From a virus, in IMG/VR virus record IMGVR_UViG_3300034117_001582, positions 124,001 through 188,000 of that record: a stretch of 64,000 nt of DNA. One strand, 5' to 3'. Shown here one piece after another: positions 27,022 to 35,179 of this stretch; the first letter of the stretch is position 1, and each line of letters begins with the position of its first letter. The position numbers and the translations under genes are program-made. The notes under the pieces are model-generated. The model searched no databases and was not told where the DNA came from. It saw only the letters and a list, made by a program, of their open reading frames with translations.

Positions 27022-28830
27022 TTATCTCAATTCTCTTAAATCGAATGTTCTAACACCATCTACGGTAATTCTTCCGTAAAAACGGTTGTTCACCATTTTT
27101 TTCGCGTATCTTGTCATTATTCCTTTAATCGGAGTAAAGTTGAACGGATTGTACATTGTAGGTGTTAATTGTAGAGGTACGTACGGTGCGTAAACATAAC
27201 CTGTATCAAGTAATGACGTTCCTTTGTGTCCTAACAATACTGTGTTTGCTGGGAAGTAAGGGTCACGGTATACTTGGTAACGTCCTGCTAATGTACCAAC
27301 TCTTTCAATACCCATGTTGTATTGGTCTTGTTCAGGAGCTGCGTTAGATACGTGGAAGTATTCTAAATCATCAAAGATTGCAGATATTTCAGAAGATACA
27401 ACGATCCAGTTAGCACCACCTCTCAAAGTAGATTTGTGGATTTGTGCTGAAATTTGGTTAATCGCAGTCAACAAAGTTTGGTTCCAATCTTTTTGAGTGT
27501 ATTGTGTTAATGGGTTAGCTGAAGTACCTCTTTTCCATCCGTTGTAATCCCAACGTAAGTTCCAAGCCGCACCTTTACGTAAGTCACGTAAAATTTCACG
27601 GTCAATTTCAGCCGCCACTTGTTCAGACAATAAAGCTGTTAATTCAGCTTCAGCATCGATGTTATGGAATGCAGAAACGTCTTGTGCTAATTCAGGAGAC
27701 CATTGTGCTCTTAGTTTTCTTTCAGTTACAGAAACCGTTACCGAATCTAAATCAAAAGAAACCTCACCGATTTGGTCTTCAAATTCCATTTCTTTGTAAA
27801 CTCTGTATTTAGCGGTAAATTGTGTGTTAACAGCCGTAGTACCTGTCACTAATGCCGGAATAGTATATCCAGAATATCCGTCCATAGAGTTAGATGTTAC
27901 TGAACAAGGAACTTGAGTATCAACTTCTATGTAGATAAGACCATCTTGAGAACAGATATCATCGTATGATCCACCATTACCTGTTCCAGGGAATGTTGTT
28001 GGTTGTTGTGTTCCGTATTGTATAATACCTTTACCATATTTTTGAGTAACAATTCTAAATAATAGGTTACCAGAACCTAAACCTGAGAATGCTCCACCTG
28101 CTGTAGTAACAGCATTAATTTTTAAGTCAGAAAGGAATGCTTCGTTATCCATCACTTGACCATCAGGACCGATTAATTTTCCAGCCCCACCGTTTGTAAA
28201 TCCAGATAAAACAACTAATACTTTTCTGTATTCAAGTCCTGTTCCGTATCCTGAAATCGATAAATTACCACCATTCCAAGCTACTGTTGTAGCACTTGCA
28301 GTTATTGCAGAGAAAGTACCTTTAGAGTAATCAAATAAACCTGGAGGGTCTAATGATGGCTCATTACCTTCGTAAAATCTGTCATAAAGATTTTTATCAG
28401 TTGCTGAATACCCATCACCGTAAGCTCCACCATTCACAGCACCAATAGGTCCGTAATGTGTACCACCTTCAGTTGGATCTTGTCCGTTTTGGTAATTTTG
28501 AATTTTAGGTACAAAGTAGAACAATTTACCAATTGGTAAGTTCATTGCTTGTACAGAAACTAAGTCGTTAGCCAATAATTTAGAGAATACTCGTCTTACG
28601 ATAGGAAATACTACCGTTTCGAATGAACCTGAACTATCTGTTGACGCCGCTTCGTTAATCAAATGTGACGCTTGATTTTCATACAATTGCGCCATATTTT
28701 CTTTAATGTGACCTTTAAGGCCATCTAGGAACCCTAATTTGTCCCATTTGTTAATTGTGTCTTCTTTGATAACTTTAAGGTGTTTTAACCCTATGTTACC
28801 AACTAGACCTGATTCTAATAATGCTCCCAT
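27022..28830 (-). CDS. gp23: Major capsid protein, gp23-like
   Basis: 602 residues, HK97-fold shell protein of T4-like heads. IVRRVFSKLLANDLVSVQAM and NLPIGKLFYFVP match the conserved start of the gp23 core, and the C terminus has the typical gp23 ending (VLLGHKGTSLLDTGYVYAPY, then RYAKKMVN). A 60-residue N-terminal delta region is helical and ends SHLINE before AAS, an (I)xE site for the gp21-type protease, close to T4's cut at 65. The central Gly/Tyr-rich insertion is larger than in T4. Followed by a strong terminator, as expected for a highly expressed late gene. Confidence 0.93.
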   Translation of the reverse strand: MGALLESGLVGNIGLKHLKVIKEDTINKWDKLGFLDGLKGHIKENMAQLYENQASHLINEAASTDSSGSFETVVFPIVRRVFSKLLANDLVSVQAMNLPIGKLFYFVPKIQNYQNGQDPTEGGTHYGPIGAVNGGAYGDGYSATDKNLYDRFYEGNEPSLDPPGLFDYSKGTFSAITASATTVAWNGGNLSISGYGTGLEYRKVLVVLSGFTNGGAGKLIGPDGQVMDNEAFLSDLKINAVTTAGGAFSGLGSGNLLFRIVTQKYGKGIIQYGTQQPTTFPGTGNGGSYDDICSQDGLIYIEVDTQVPCSVTSNSMDGYSGYTIPALVTGTTAVNTQFTAKYRVYKEMEFEDQIGEVSFDLDSVTVSVTERKLRAQWSPELAQDVSAFHNIDAEAELTALLSEQVAAEIDREILRDLRKGAAWNLRWDYNGWKRGTSANPLTQYTQKDWNQTLLTAINQISAQIHKSTLRGGANWIVVSSEISAIFDDLEYFHVSNAAPEQDQYNMGIERVGTLAGRYQVYRDPYFPANTVLLGHKGTSLLDTGYVYAPYVPLQLTPTMYNPFNFTPIKGIMTRYAKKMVNNRFYGRITVDGVRTFDLRELR

Positions 28831-28870
28831 TTTTATTTTTTTTTAAATTGAGTTTATTTTATTTTATTTA

Positions 28871-30421
28871 TTACATTTTTGACATCAAATCTCTCATTCT
28901 CATGAATTGAGGATTTTCGTACGTTTTACTTTCGATTAAATTTGAAGCGGAACCGTTAGATGGTGCTTTAGATACTTGTCTCTGAATAGATTCAGTTACA
29001 ATTTCATTAGACCCCTTACTTCCGTCCAATTCATTTTTAATTGTTTTGTAAAGTGATTTAGATTCTTTAATAGATTCTGCGTTATCGAATCTTCTAAGAA
29101 TATTTATTTTTTCTTGTTTTGTTGTTGAGTGTTCTGTGAACAATCTTGTTGAGTACGCCAAGTTTGAATTAAATACTGCCACTTCATTTAATTTGTTTCT
29201 AAAGAAATCTAAAGCTTTTTTGTATTCTTCATTTTTCTCTCTTAACAAATTCATTTCTTTGGAGACTCCTTCGTTAGTTGGTCTAACTTTCATTTTAGGT
29301 AATCCTCTTCCTGGATAATTTCTACTTCCGTTTCCTAATGTTCTTGAAGCTTCTGTAGTTTCACCTGGCATTTCGTCATATGTAGACATATCGTCTTCCA
29401 TATAATCACCTTCCTGCGTTTCATCATCAAACCCTTCGTAGAATTCTTCATCATCCTCATACATTGCTGTTTCAGTATACATTTCATCTTCGTATTCGTC
29501 TTCGTACATTTCAGATTCAGTAACTCCGTGTTTGATTTTACCAAAAGAAAATTTAGGACCTCTACCTGTTTTTTCAGATTTAGAACCACCTTTCATGTTG
29601 TCTTTAAATCCTTTGTTGTTAACAGATGATTTTTTAAATGCTGACTTCATGCTTCCAAAACCAATTCCTACCGGCTTCATTGATTCTTGAACTTCAAGTT
29701 CGTAAACAACTTCATCCTCGTCTTCGTCTTCATACATTTCATACATTTCGTCATCCTCTTCATACATTTCGTCATCCTCTTCATACATTTCGTCATCCTC
29801 TTCGTACATTTCGTCATCCTCTTCGTACATTTCAGAATTCTTTTCATCCTCTTCAAAGACTAATTCATAGATAACACTCTCGTTTGCTGTGTCCATTGGC
29901 ATCGCTTCTATATTATTTGATTCTCCACCTAAACTAATCATGTAGTCGTTGTTTGTGTTGGTATCGGTTAAATGAATATTATCACCATCTTTTTTAATAA
30001 TGATTCCATCTTCATCACCCATAGCCTTCCAAACCTTTAATACTTCTTCAGGAGATGATCCTGTCATGTCTAATGGTGGCATTTCGTCTTCGTTATCTGC
30101 AGGTCCTTCAGTTCCCATAGCGGAGAAATCAATTTCTTCTCCATCTACATCAACCTCAGCATCTACTTCTGTTTCCTCTGTACCGTCTTCTGTGTCTTCA
30201 ACGTCAATGTCACCCTCAGGTGCCATTTCGTCTCCTTGTTCTGGTTGTTCGTACAAAGATTTTTTTCTTGGGCCGTTTAAGGACTCCCTTACTAATTCAC
30301 TGATTTCTTGCTTCATGGTTGAAGCAAGTATTCCTTTTGCGTTTTCACTGATAGCTTCTTCAATCGACTTCATTTGTAATAAAGCCTCTTCTACTATCGA
30401 ATTGTTTTTGTTTAAACTCAT
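28871..30421 (-). CDS. gp22: Prohead core scaffold, gp22-like, highly acidic
   Basis: 516 residues, placed exactly where T4 has gene 22, between protease and capsid genes. Strongly acidic, with four perfect 7-residue repeats of the EEDDEMY type (about residues 197-224), and a helical C-terminal third (about 385-516) typical of scaffold cores. The start, NNSIVE then EALLQ, offers an IxE site. T4 gp22 is about 270 residues, so this version is nearly twice as long. Expected to fill the prohead and be cut to peptides by gp21. Confidence 0.7.
   Translation of the reverse strand: MSLNKNNSIVEEALLQMKSIEEAISENAKGILASTMKQEISELVRESLNGPRKKSLYEQPEQGDEMAPEGDIDVEDTEDGTEETEVDAEVDVDGEEIDFSAMGTEGPADNEDEMPPLDMTGSSPEEVLKVWKAMGDEDGIIIKKDGDNIHLTDTNTNNDYMISLGGESNNIEAMPMDTANESVIYELVFEEDEKNSEMYEEDDEMYEEDDEMYEEDDEMYEEDDEMYEMYEDEDEDEVVYELEVQESMKPVGIGFGSMKSAFKKSSVNNKGFKDNMKGGSKSEKTGRGPKFSFGKIKHGVTESEMYEDEYEDEMYTETAMYEDDEEFYEGFDDETQEGDYMEDDMSTYDEMPGETTEASRTLGNGSRNYPGRGLPKMKVRPTNEGVSKEMNLLREKNEEYKKALDFFRNKLNEVAVFNSNLAYSTRLFTEHSTTKQEKINILRRFDNAESIKESKSLYKTIKNELDGSKGSNEIVTESIQRQVSKAPSNGSASNLIESKTYENPQFMRMRDLMSKM
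29749..29832 (-). repeat. 21-bp tandem repeat in the scaffold gene
   Basis: Four consecutive 21-bp units (cgtcatcctcttcatacattt on the plus strand with one-base variants) encode the acidic heptapeptide. In-frame, so copy number can change without breaking the gene. Confidence 0.85.
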
Positions 30422-30455
30422 TTGTAAATTGCAATGCGTTATCGTTTATTTACAG

Positions 30456-30462
30456 ATAAATA
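30456..30462 (-). promoter_or_regulatory. TATTTAT late-type promoter motif
   Basis: GGTATATTTATCTG on the minus strand, 33 nt before the scaffold ATG at 30421 and after a terminator for the gene before it. Confidence 0.45.
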
Positions 30463-30523
30463 TACCGACATAGTAAAAAATTTACTATTTTACTCGATAT
30501 AAACAAAAAAAAATATTATGCAC

Positions 30524-30557
30524 AAAAAAAGGGACACGTAATTTGTATCCCTTTTTT
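30524..30557 (-). terminator. Intrinsic terminator
   Basis: AAAAAAGGGA paired with TCCCTTTTTT around a 13-nt loop that can pair further. It ends the protease/small-gene transcript before the scaffold gene; the A- and T-rich arms could make it work in both directions. Confidence 0.75.
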
Positions 30558-30574
30558 AATAATTTTTGATGATA

Positions 30575-30784
30575 TTACTCAATAACTTCATCAATTTTAC
30601 TTTCACTGATAGATGTAATTCGCCATGCCATAGAGTAGTTTTCGTAAACCTTTGTTACTTTTGCTTCAATGTCGGTTGGTGAATAACCTTTAACCAATTT
30701 TTCTTCTCTTTGTTTTTTAACCTTTCCGGTTTCAGTATCAACCATGTCTGTGGTGATCTTTGTTACAAAATACTTTTCGTCCAT
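30575..30784 (-). CDS. Small protein resembling DUF4494
   Basis: 69 residues: KYFVTKITTDMVDTETGKVK, then EEKLVKGYSPTDIEAKVTKV. The pattern (strand, charged turn with a Gly-Lys, strand, then a helix starting Ser/Thr-x-x-Glu-Ala) resembles the DUF4494 family common in Bacteroidota and their phages; this is from memory of the pattern and is not certain. Located between protease and scaffold genes with a 14-nt gap to the protease. Confidence 0.6.
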   Translation of the reverse strand: MDEKYFVTKITTDMVDTETGKVKKQREEKLVKGYSPTDIEAKVTKVYENYSMAWRITSISESKIDEVIE

Positions 30785-30798
30785 TTTTAATTGTTTTT

Positions 30799-31509
30799 TT
30801 ATTTACCTAAATAATCGGATAATCTTCTCATTAAGTCAACAGATTTATCCATACCTGAACCTAAAACTTCAATATTATTATTTTCTTCTAATTTTTCTTC
30901 ATACGTTGGTCTATCTTCTTTATTCAAATAAAGATAAGCTCCAGGTGTTGATGGTGATGACACTAAGTCAAAACAAATTAATTCAAAATCCCCCTGTACT
31001 TCATTTTGTTCTCCTTGTTTAACCAAAGAACCAACACCACGAGAAGAAACCCCCATTGTGACACCTTGTCTCATAAGGTTTGCTGCAACATCACCCTTAG
31101 ACGTTACAATCCCTCTTTCGTGGAAACCTGGACTTGTTAGTAATTTGACTTTACCCATTAGAACATTACCTTCCCACCACATGTCCGTGATAAGGTGTGC
31201 TACTCGATCTAAATCAATCAAGGAAGATTCAGGGTGATTTAATTCTGATATAGACATACCACGTTTAATAACTTCTTGGTATTTTTCAGCTTCTCTTTTT
31301 AATATTTTTTCAGGGTAAACTCTACCATTTCTATTTGGAACTCCATACTTCTGTAAGGTTGCATAAAATACAAACGGTTTAGAGTGTTCTAATTGTCCAT
31401 AAGATTCTTTAATAACATCTGAATTTCTTACTTCATTTGGGTTGATGATTCCAGCATCCCACTCAACTAATATTCCTTTACCAGTATCATTTGGTCCTAA
31501 TATTCTCAT
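30799..31509 (-). CDS. gp21: Prohead protease, gp21-like
   Basis: 236 residues. Serine protease of the T4 gp21 (S77) type, which cuts scaffold, capsid and internal proteins after (I/L)xE during head maturation. His92 in ISELNHPESS and the Ser in GVSSRGVGS (about 155) are the expected catalytic residues; YGVPNRNGRVYP is the usual N-terminal block. Gene order portal-protease-scaffold-capsid matches T4. A promoter motif lies 14 nt before the ATG. Confidence 0.9.
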   Translation of the reverse strand: MRILGPNDTGKGILVEWDAGIINPNEVRNSDVIKESYGQLEHSKPFVFYATLQKYGVPNRNGRVYPEKILKREAEKYQEVIKRGMSISELNHPESSLIDLDRVAHLITDMWWEGNVLMGKVKLLTSPGFHERGIVTSKGDVAANLMRQGVTMGVSSRGVGSLVKQGEQNEVQGDFELICFDLVSSPSTPGAYLYLNKEDRPTYEEKLEENNNIEVLGSGMDKSVDLMRRLSDYLGK

Positions 31510-31523
31510 AGTATATTTTTATG

Positions 31524-31530
31524 ATAAATA
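31524..31530 (-). promoter_or_regulatory. TATTTAT late-type promoter motif
   Basis: AATATTTATCAT on the minus strand, 14 nt before the protease ATG at 31509; it overlaps the end of the preceding gene. Confidence 0.5.
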
Positions 31531-31980
31531 TTAGTCATTTATGAATTCTTTTGTTTTTGTCTTACTTAATATAAAATACTTACTATTTTTTAAGTCATCT
31601 TTATATATTGAACCAAGAATTCTTTTAATTTTGTCCCTTAAAATTAATGATTTAAAATCCATTGTTTGGTTATGTACAAATAAAGTAATTTCAAGATTTA
31701 AAAAACTTTTTTTATTTTTTTGTATCCCACTTGTACGTAAGTCCAAATCGACAATTTGTTTTCTTTCAAAAGTTTGGTTATCAACAACCTCTAATAATGT
31801 ATGTTGTATTTGTCTTTTTATTTCCCCAATTAGTTTTGTCCAATTTTGGTCTTCTTGTATCGGCTCAATCCACGTTTGTAATATTATGTAAACTGATTTA
31901 AAATTTTTTGAGTCAACTGTTCCGTAGTAACATTTTGCATCATCAAATACATTTAGTTTTGATGTTTTTCCTTTTTTCAT
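31531..31980 (-). CDS. Hypothetical protein between portal and protease genes
   Basis: 149 residues, alpha/beta, basic at both ends, with no signal or membrane segment. Position between gp20- and gp21-like genes is where T4 carries the small prohead-core genes 67 and 68, but no sequence likeness to them is visible. It could equally be a neck or completion protein. Confidence 0.65.
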   Translation of the reverse strand: MKKGKTSKLNVFDDAKCYYGTVDSKNFKSVYIILQTWIEPIQEDQNWTKLIGEIKRQIQHTLLEVVDNQTFERKQIVDLDLRTSGIQKNKKSFLNLEITLFVHNQTMDFKSLILRDKIKRILGSIYKDDLKNSKYFILSKTKTKEFIND

Positions 31981-32059
31981 TCTTCATACCTTATCTGTTT
32001 ATTGTTTTTATAATGGTAAGTGAAAAAATAAGATTTGTCAAAATTCAAAAAAGTTTGTA

Positions 32060-32066
32060 TATTTAT
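32060..32066 (+). promoter_or_regulatory. TATTTAT late-type promoter motif before bS21
   Basis: GTATATTTATATATA on the plus strand, 21 nt before the bS21 ATG. It would allow the lone plus-strand gene to be transcribed late, against the flow of the head genes. Confidence 0.5.
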
Positions 32067-32087
32067 ATATAAAAACAAGAAAAATTT

Positions 32088-32282
32088 ATGATTATAGTTA
32101 AGGTAAAAAATGCGGGGTCAATTGAACAAGCGCTTAAGCAATATAAGTTTAAGATTAATAAAACAAAACAATTACAAAAATTAAGAGAACGTCAAGAATT
32201 TACCAAAAAATCAGTTAAAAAAAGAGGACAGAATAAAAAATCAATTTACCAACAAAAAAAGAAGTCTCAATTAGAATCTTGA
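32088..32282 (+). CDS. rpsU: Ribosomal protein bS21
   Basis: 64 residues, full bS21 length. It begins MIIVKVKNAGSIEQALKQYK, as bS21 does (strand, then helix with ALxxxK); the middle has LRERQEFTKKSVKKRGQNKK followed by SIYQQKKK, very like Bacteroidota bS21 (RQxFTKPSV...KR...YKQK). bS21 sits on the small subunit near the anti-Shine-Dalgarno end of 16S rRNA and takes part in initiation. Phage copies are thought to swap into host ribosomes. It is the only plus-strand gene in a 14-kb minus-strand head region, and its 3' end overlaps the opposing gene by 16 nt. Confidence 0.88.
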   Translation: MIIVKVKNAGSIEQALKQYKFKINKTKQLQKLRERQEFTKKSVKKRGQNKKSIYQQKKKSQLES

Positions 32283-32578
32283 TTATCTTCAGTTTTATCT
32301 TCAACGTTATCTAATTTTTTTTCCTTTTGTATTTGATGTAGGATATATCCTGAAATTCCAAACTCAATAGATGCCCACATAACAATATCAGTCATAGATA
32401 AGTCTGGGTATTTCTTTAAAAGAAAAAAAACCATTCCCCATTGTGCCACTATAAAGGCTATTCCTGATTCAAGCCTTTTTTTAGAAAAAAATGATGGTTT
32501 GTGTGAGTATATTCTTATAATTTCAGTAATACCCTTTTTTATGTTTCCCCAACCAAAAAAGAATTTCCTGTTACTCAT
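32267..32578 (-). CDS. Small two-helix membrane protein, possible holin
   Basis: 103 residues. Two hydrophobic stretches, about 40-57 (GIAFIVAQWGMVFFLL) and 66-84 (IVMWASIEFGISGYIL), are separated by a short polar turn, with a basic N terminus and an acidic, disordered tail. This layout fits a class II holin or another inner-membrane protein, but no lysis enzyme is next to it. It overlaps its upstream gene by 4 nt and the opposing bS21 gene by 16 nt. Confidence 0.55.
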   Translation of the reverse strand: MSNRKFFFGWGNIKKGITEIIRIYSHKPSFFSKKRLESGIAFIVAQWGMVFFLLKKYPDLSMTDIVMWASIEFGISGYILHQIQKEKKLDNVEDKTEDNQDSN

Positions 32579-33303
32579 AACCCTTGATTTAACTTTCTTA
32601 ACTGGTAAAGATTATATTTGTCGTATTTAGACTCACTGATTTTTTTGATAGTATTTTCAATAGTATCTTTTAAATCGTTTTCTTTTGATTCGTTTAAAGA
32701 TGTTTTCAAATTAGAAATAACATTTTCTTTTAATGTATCAATTTCTAATTTAATACTCTTATCACTTAAAGACGATAATTCAATTAATTCTTTTCTTTCG
32801 GATTCACTAATATTTGAAAGTTCTTTATTTAACCTATCATTGGCAACCCTTAACATAGTTTTAAGTGGTAGGTTAATAGATTCTTTAATTTTTAATTTAT
32901 CTTCAGAAATTATTGTATTAATAATTCTTTTTTTAGATTCTAAAACCGTTTCTAAATTTTTAATTGACTTATTATAGATTGTAACATCAATATCCTTGTA
33001 ATTGTTTACAGATTTTTTAACAATAGACGATATCCATTCGTCAACATTTTTTAAAGAACGTTCGTTATTTTCAATTAATATTTGTGAGTACTCAATAGAC
33101 TCATTAATATAGTCAGTAGCAATATCATTACTTAATCCCTTCTTTTTAGATAAATCATCATATATATAATACAATTCTGATAAGTCCTTATTTTCTAAAA
33201 CCATAGTTTTTAATTGTGACATATATGTTTTAAATTCAGGTTTACCGTATAACCCAATTGAGGCTTTCTCTATTTTTGTTTTAATTGTTCCGAACGTGTT
33301 CAT
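32575..33303 (-). CDS. Helical coiled-coil protein of the head module
   Basis: 242 residues, nearly all helix, rich in Lys, Glu, Ser, Asn and Ile with long heptad-like runs; no hydrophobic membrane segment. It follows the portal gene after 24 nt and has its own promoter motif. By position and composition it may be a prohead-core protein (the place of T4 gp67/gp68), which is inference. Confidence 0.6.
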   Translation of the reverse strand: MNTFGTIKTKIEKASIGLYGKPEFKTYMSQLKTMVLENKDLSELYYIYDDLSKKKGLSNDIATDYINESIEYSQILIENNERSLKNVDEWISSIVKKSVNNYKDIDVTIYNKSIKNLETVLESKKRIINTIISEDKLKIKESINLPLKTMLRVANDRLNKELSNISESERKELIELSSLSDKSIKLEIDTLKENVISNLKTSLNESKENDLKDTIENTIKKISESKYDKYNLYQLRKLNQGL

Positions 33304-33316
33304 AGTGTTTTTATTT

Positions 33317-33323
33317 ATAAATA
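33317..33323 (-). promoter_or_regulatory. TATTTAT late-type promoter motif
   Basis: AAATATTTATAAATA on the minus strand, 13 nt before the ATG at 33303. Confidence 0.5.
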
Positions 33324-33327
33324 TTTA

Positions 33328-35139
33328 CTAACTCAGTAAATCCTTCAACTTGTCGTTGATTTCTGTTAATGAGTTTCTTCCTTTCGCTAAATCCATATAA
33401 TCACTACCCCCAAATAAATGGTCTTCTAATAGCATATTTAAATCATTTTTATTAAACCCTTCAGGGGTTACTCCACCGCCAGGAGGGGCGTCAGGGGGAG
33501 GTGCTTCAGCTCCACCACCCATATCAGGCATTCCACCCATGTCACCACCAGCACCACCAGCATCAGCTCCAGCTTCACCCGCAGGCTCACTTTCTTTTTT
33601 ACCATATAGTTTATCTATATTATCAAATAGACCTGTTTTAGTGATAACTTCAGCAGTTTTACCTAATTCTGCAGACACCGCTCTCTCAACTCTTTGTTGT
33701 TGTAAATCCAATCTGATTTCTTCATCTGAGAACCCTAAGATATGTTTCTTAGCCCAAGATGCAGATACAGGTGCTACCGTGTTTGGAATTTCAGCAACCG
33801 CATCTTTATATAATGTTATCTTTTCTTTCCATAATTCAATACCCAATAAGTCGGATTGTTTTGATGGGTTATGTAATCCTAACGTAAAGTTTGTTAATTC
33901 ATCCTCAAACCCTAATAGAAAAAGGTGAATGATTGCTATTTTATTTAATTCGGCAATCATACACTTTTGAATTCTGTTGATTGTTCTTGCAAAACGAATA
34001 TCTAATAATGATAAGTTTTTACCATCACCAACAGCCTCTTCAAATCCTAAATATGCTTTAGGAATTCTTAATGCCGTAACTAATTTCTTTTGAATATACT
34101 CAATATCCGCAATCTCCGCCAAGTTTGTTCCACCAGGTAACGTTTCAATTGGGTTGGTTGCTGCTGCATCCCTAACAGGGATAAAATAATCTTGATCTAC
34201 CGCCAATTGGTTATATCTCATATCAACATTACCTGTTTGGGGGTCTGAAATTTGGTCTCTTTTAAATTTACTTGCAACTCTTTGTACGTATGGGTCGACA
34301 TCTTTATCGTCCATGTTTCCAACAAATACTTTAAACACTCTTCTTTCAGGTGCTCTTGATACACGATAAATTAACATCGCATCTTCTGATAATAAAAGTT
34401 GTTTCCAAATACGACGTGATTTTTCTAACATAGAGGTACCATATGGAAGTTTTCTGTCGTCACCTAAAATTCTAAAGTGAGCAACCTCCCATGTGTTAAA
34501 TTCCATATTCTTTTCTTTCCAAGTAAATTTCAAAGCATCATTCTCCATTTCTTGTGAATACTTGTCAGGTTGGAATCTCATACCCTTTTCCAATCTTTCT
34601 ATTTGAATGTTAGGTAATTGTTGACAACCAACGATTCCTTTTTCTGGATCCAATTTTAAATAAACAAAGTTATCACCAAACTTACATGTGTTTCTTGTCC
34701 ACATTGGTAGGTTTGTGCTAATATCTAATTTATTATTAAACAAATCGGCCAATACTGATTTTATTCTTTTTGACTCTGAATAAATTTGTAATATATGTCC
34801 GTCTTTATCTGGTGTTGTAGATTCTTCACCGTAGATATCTAACGCCGCTGAAATTTCAGGAGTATATTCCATACTTTCGTAGTCATAATATGAGGCCAAC
34901 CTTGTTGGTTCATAATAAACCGCTTGTTGGTATAAATTGCCCTCAACCTTTTGCCATTGTTTACCAATGTACATTGTTTGCTGTGATTGTAGTTTTTCCC
35001 TTTCAAACTCAGCCTTATCTGTTGTTTTTAATAGTTCTTTTTTGTCGAACTTAAAGACAGGTGATTGTTGGTCCAAAGTGGCATTAGGTCCAAAAACCTT
35101 ACCTAACCTTTGCCATACCGTCATTTTATCTTGTGCCAT
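33328..35139 (-). CDS. gp20: Portal protein, gp20-like
   Basis: 603 residues. Forms the 12-fold ring through which DNA enters and leaves the head and on which the T4 prohead assembles. Conserved gp20 stretches: YESMEYTPEISAALDIYGEE, DNFVYLKLDPEKGIV, FRILGDDRKLPYGTSMLE, RRIWKQLLLSEDAMLIYR, and RIPKAYLGFE. The C-terminal 100 residues include a Gly/Ala/Pro-rich linker (about 530-560) before a helical tail. Next to the terminase gene, without the sheath and tube genes that lie between them in T4. Confidence 0.92.
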   Translation of the reverse strand: MAQDKMTVWQRLGKVFGPNATLDQQSPVFKFDKKELLKTTDKAEFEREKLQSQQTMYIGKQWQKVEGNLYQQAVYYEPTRLASYYDYESMEYTPEISAALDIYGEESTTPDKDGHILQIYSESKRIKSVLADLFNNKLDISTNLPMWTRNTCKFGDNFVYLKLDPEKGIVGCQQLPNIQIERLEKGMRFQPDKYSQEMENDALKFTWKEKNMEFNTWEVAHFRILGDDRKLPYGTSMLEKSRRIWKQLLLSEDAMLIYRVSRAPERRVFKVFVGNMDDKDVDPYVQRVASKFKRDQISDPQTGNVDMRYNQLAVDQDYFIPVRDAAATNPIETLPGGTNLAEIADIEYIQKKLVTALRIPKAYLGFEEAVGDGKNLSLLDIRFARTINRIQKCMIAELNKIAIIHLFLLGFEDELTNFTLGLHNPSKQSDLLGIELWKEKITLYKDAVAEIPNTVAPVSASWAKKHILGFSDEEIRLDLQQQRVERAVSAELGKTAEVITKTGLFDNIDKLYGKKESEPAGEAGADAGGAGGDMGGMPDMGGGAEAPPPDAPPGGGVTPEGFNKNDLNMLLEDHLFGGSDYMDLAKGRNSLTEINDKLKDLLS

Positions 35140-35179
35140 AATCTTTTTTTACTTAAATAATAGTGTTAGTTGTAGTAAA

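Noticed and set aside
31541-31891. 116-residue plus-strand frame opposite the gene at 31531
   Set aside because: Phe/Leu/Ser-rich antisense shadow of a coding gene with no start signal.
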